From contig WJXW01000001.1 in the NCBI GenBank assembly GCA_015832175.1, forward strand, positions 2,356,001 to 2,420,000: a stretch of DNA of 64,000 nucleotides. Reading direction: 5' to 3'. The translations under genes were made by a program, and so were the position numbers. The notes beneath the pieces were generated by a model. The model ran no database searches, was not told where the DNA came from, and saw nothing but the letters and a program-made list of their open reading frames with translations. Each line of letters opens with the position of its first letter. The first letter of the stretch is position 1. Positions 61,585 to 64,000 of the stretch are shown in pieces. Source of the DNA: Paraphaeosphaeria minitans (lineage: Eukaryota > Ascomycota > Dothideomycetes > Pleosporales > Didymosphaeriaceae).

Positions 61585-63018
61585 TCAGAAGTTGTTGCAG
61601 TACTTGACAAACTTACGATCCGTAATTGGCTGCGGGAAAACACCTCCGTCCAACAGTTGGAACAGATCCCACTCGCCGGCACTTCCTTCGGTCTTGAAGT
61701 TCCAGAAGATCCATCCTTTGGTCTTGTTCTCGAAAGCGTCTAGCTGGGTCTCGATGTACTTGCGCACATCGTCTTTCCACCATTGTTCCCAGTTCTTTAC
61801 CTCTCCGCTCAGATTTGGCCCCCAACACGACCCCATCCACCAGCTGTTTCCGTATGTTCCCTCATGACGATTGCCTTTTTTGAAGCCGTTGAGATGAGGG
61901 GCACAGTCGGTCATGGCGCCAGACCATTCTCCGACCACCATCCACTTGTCCGAGTCGGCCCAACAATCGGCTGCTTGACAGACGGCTTGTCTGTGCTCAT
62001 CGGTTGATTTGGCAACCTCGAAAGAGTTGAAGATCTGGTATTCATGATGATCGACAATAACGTTCTGGGCATTGTTGTCGGCAGGCGTGAGGAAGTTGTT
62101 CATCCACGATGGCCGCTCGAAACCTGAGACTATCAGCATACTTACAAGGCCCTTGGTATGGCGCTGCTTACCATCATGAATCATCATCGGCATATCGTTG
62201 CTGATCAATCGTAGGTTGTAATAACTGTCGCGGTAGAACTGCTTCACCATGTTGTCATCAAGCTTGACCAGGAATGGTTCGTTGAGAGGCTGAATCGCGA
62301 TCACAACATCTTTCATCGACTTTTTGGCGTACTTTTCTTCGAGAATCTTGAGCACCTTGTGTGTGTTTGGGATGCTGTCACCGTCTCCCCAATGAGGCCA
62401 CTCCATCACATGTCCGCTATGATCGAAACCGTTCTGGGACTTCGGTGCGCCGTGCAGGTCAATGATGACCTTCAGTCCCGCTTTCCGAGCCCATCCAATC
62501 GCCTTGTCCAGGTATGGTGCCGCACCGGACACGTACTCCCACTCTATCTCGAGGAATGACCAATAACCAACGGGAATGCGGACGACATTGAAGCCAGCCC
62601 TTTTGATCCTCTGGAAATCTTCGAGCTTCACGAAACTATCCCAGTGTGCCTTGAGCGCCTTTCGGCATTCGGTTTTGCCAATCTTCTTGCAGAGAGACCA
62701 CTCGTCGGCGACGGTCCATTCGTCGCTGGAGTACTGCCAGAAGATGGCAGGTGTGATGAAGCTGGACAGTTAGCACCAGAGCATCCAGAAGCAGAGTAGG
62801 GTCGCTTACGGCTCAAGTACAAGCCAGCCACCTATGTTGACACCCCGGACTTTGTTGGTAGTAGAGCTCCAGTCCCATGCAATGCCTCTCACATCAAGGG
62901 AGCTGCAGCATGTTAGAACCGATCAGAAAATGTACTTTGGTACTCACTCCAGTGGCGTTGCAAGCGCGGCGCAACAAAAAAACGCAATAACATACGCAAC
63001 CGAGAAGCGTGGGAGCAT
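61585..63018 (-). CDS. Exo-beta-1,3-glucanase, glycoside hydrolase family 5
   Basis: Secreted enzyme that trims beta-1,3-glucan of the fungal wall or of host callose. Four exons on the minus strand (63018-62948, 62902-62810, 62761-62172, 62123-61585) give 430 residues. A signal peptide lies at 1-21 (VAYVIAFFCCAALA). Landmarks: [54 protein letters not shown], the acid/base Glu in IAIQPLNEPFL, HHEYQIF and the nucleophile Glu in MVVGEWSGAMTDC. All match the yeast EXG1 group. The last intron (62124-62171, 48 nt) is a multiple of three with no stop, so it is invisible to ORF finding. Splicing joins MIHD to GFERPSW. The enzyme should be active. Confidence 0.94.
62124..62171 (-). other. 48-nt stop-free intron in the GH5 gene
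   Basis: GTAAGC donor and CTCAG acceptor in minus orientation. Removal gives MIHDGFERPSW, the family pattern (MIHD-A/G-F). Retention adds 16 residues (KQRHTKGLVSMLIVSG) without breaking the frame. Confidence 0.75.
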
Positions 63019-64000
63019 AGTGGGCGACTGGAAGCTCTTTTAAGTGTTGTCGTAAATGTAAAACTATGAGCGAGGATTATTCGAAAAAAGCAGTGAATGT
63101 CGAAATGCTGCGACCAAACGAGTGTGACTTTGCGCGATCAAAAACGAGTTGCCAAAACAAAAGATGAAAGAGAACGAGGCAGATAAGCAGTTGAGATGTT
63201 AAGCCACTCTGGCCGCTTGTGACGGCAGAAAGAGCGCAGGGTTCACTGGGTAGGAAGTCGCCCCGAAACGAGCAGTCACAACTCACACGCGACAATACAC
63301 ACATCTTGATGACTGCTTACAATCGTGATCCGATTGAACAACGCAATTCTACACGTTGGCTTGAGTTTCTTACTGTTTGGGAAGGGAACGCTTTACTTGC
63401 ATTAGTAGTGTCCGCCAGTGCCATTATATGGAACACGTGCGACCTCAGGCTTGAACATACGTGAATGATAATTGCAACGATACGTGTAGGTATAATGAAG
63501 GCGGAAAGAATATCATCTCATGATAGCTTGAAGCGACAGGTGAGGTTCCCAGTTCACACAGCCACAACTGAGGATACAATGCGATCCGTTCCTGTATACG
63601 CTCCGCCCTAGATCTTACCACCTGGACGTATTCTTCTAAGAGTATCAATATATTTATTTCTCGCTTCGAAGCATGCTGATCATGCAACTTAGTTATCGGC
63701 CTTTCAGAAATTCGCCTCCAGCCGCCCTACTGTTTAATGTCATCTTCGAACTGCTTCTGCTTCAGCTTAAAATTATTCTTGAGCTCCGTACTAACAGTCT
63801 TAGGGGACCATCTGACTTCAATGTCTATCAGGTCCCTCTAGGTATAGAACAAGTCCGCAAACACTTAGGAATGGTCATCGTACTCTTTTCATGCAACGCC
63901 TCGATTCGCCATGGGGTTGAGATTATGTCTAAGGACGTTCCTAAATAGGAGGAGGTTTCACGAGATACTCTAGAAGGGCCGTTGATATTGCCATCTCGAT
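63019..64000. other. GH5 upstream region; no gene seen
   Basis: Promoter side of the glucanase gene and the end of the window. The short ORFs at 63219-63464 and 63673-63948 have no motif. A gene entering from the right cannot be excluded. Confidence 0.5.

Overview
This window is nuclear DNA of a filamentous ascomycete (Pezizomycotina). The evidence is short GT-AG introns of about 45-60 nt in most genes, a polyubiquitin gene, a four-domain Cdc24-type RhoGEF, a PDR-type ABC transporter, proteinase-K-like subtilases and a GH5 exo-glucanase. Domain make-up resembles Dothideomycetes, but this is inference and no species is named. Exon boundaries were worked out by hand from splice signals, reading phase and family motifs. 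No database search was run.

Layout. 1-6.8 kb: polyubiquitin 3' end, an aldo/keto reductase, a 2H phosphoesterase-like protein and GDP-mannose pyrophosphorylase. 8-20 kb: an unrecognised 554-residue protein, a DJ-1/PfpI-like protein, a GT25-like glycosyltransferase (minus strand), a two-exon protein with a MACPF-like signature, a field of tandem repeats and a WBP2/GRAM-like protein. 20.9-24.8 kb: a secreted, probably GPI-anchored protein and a divergently transcribed OPT transporter. 25.8-34.6 kb: Cdc24 (minus) divergent from an F-box/WD40 protein with 47 consecutive glutamines. 34.6-36.9 kb: a spacer crowded with tandem repeats. 36.9-47.4 kb: a PDR ABC transporter, a convergent NRAMP metal transporter and a G-alpha-like protein with degenerate GTPase motifs. 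48.3-50.4 kb: an F-box protein with an RG-rich tail. 50.4-64 kb: a gene-sparse stretch holding two secreted subtilases and a GH5 exo-beta-1,3-glucanase among long empty spacers.

How the genes relate. There is no biosynthetic cluster. Functional themes are cell-wall supply and remodelling (GDP-mannose, GH5 glucanase, GPI protein, Cdc24 polarity), membrane transport (OPT, PDR, NRAMP), ubiquitin-linked turnover (polyubiquitin, two F-box proteins) and secreted proteolysis. The most unusual items are the degenerate G-alpha-like protein with a fungal NLR-type leader, the MACPF-like protein, two introns of length 3n without stop codons (57 nt in the OPT gene, 48 nt in GH5), a GC-AG intron splitting codon 3 of the GDP-mannose pyrophosphorylase gene, and a 19-unit 18-bp array, made mostly of 5'-splice-site-like words, just past the polyQ gene.
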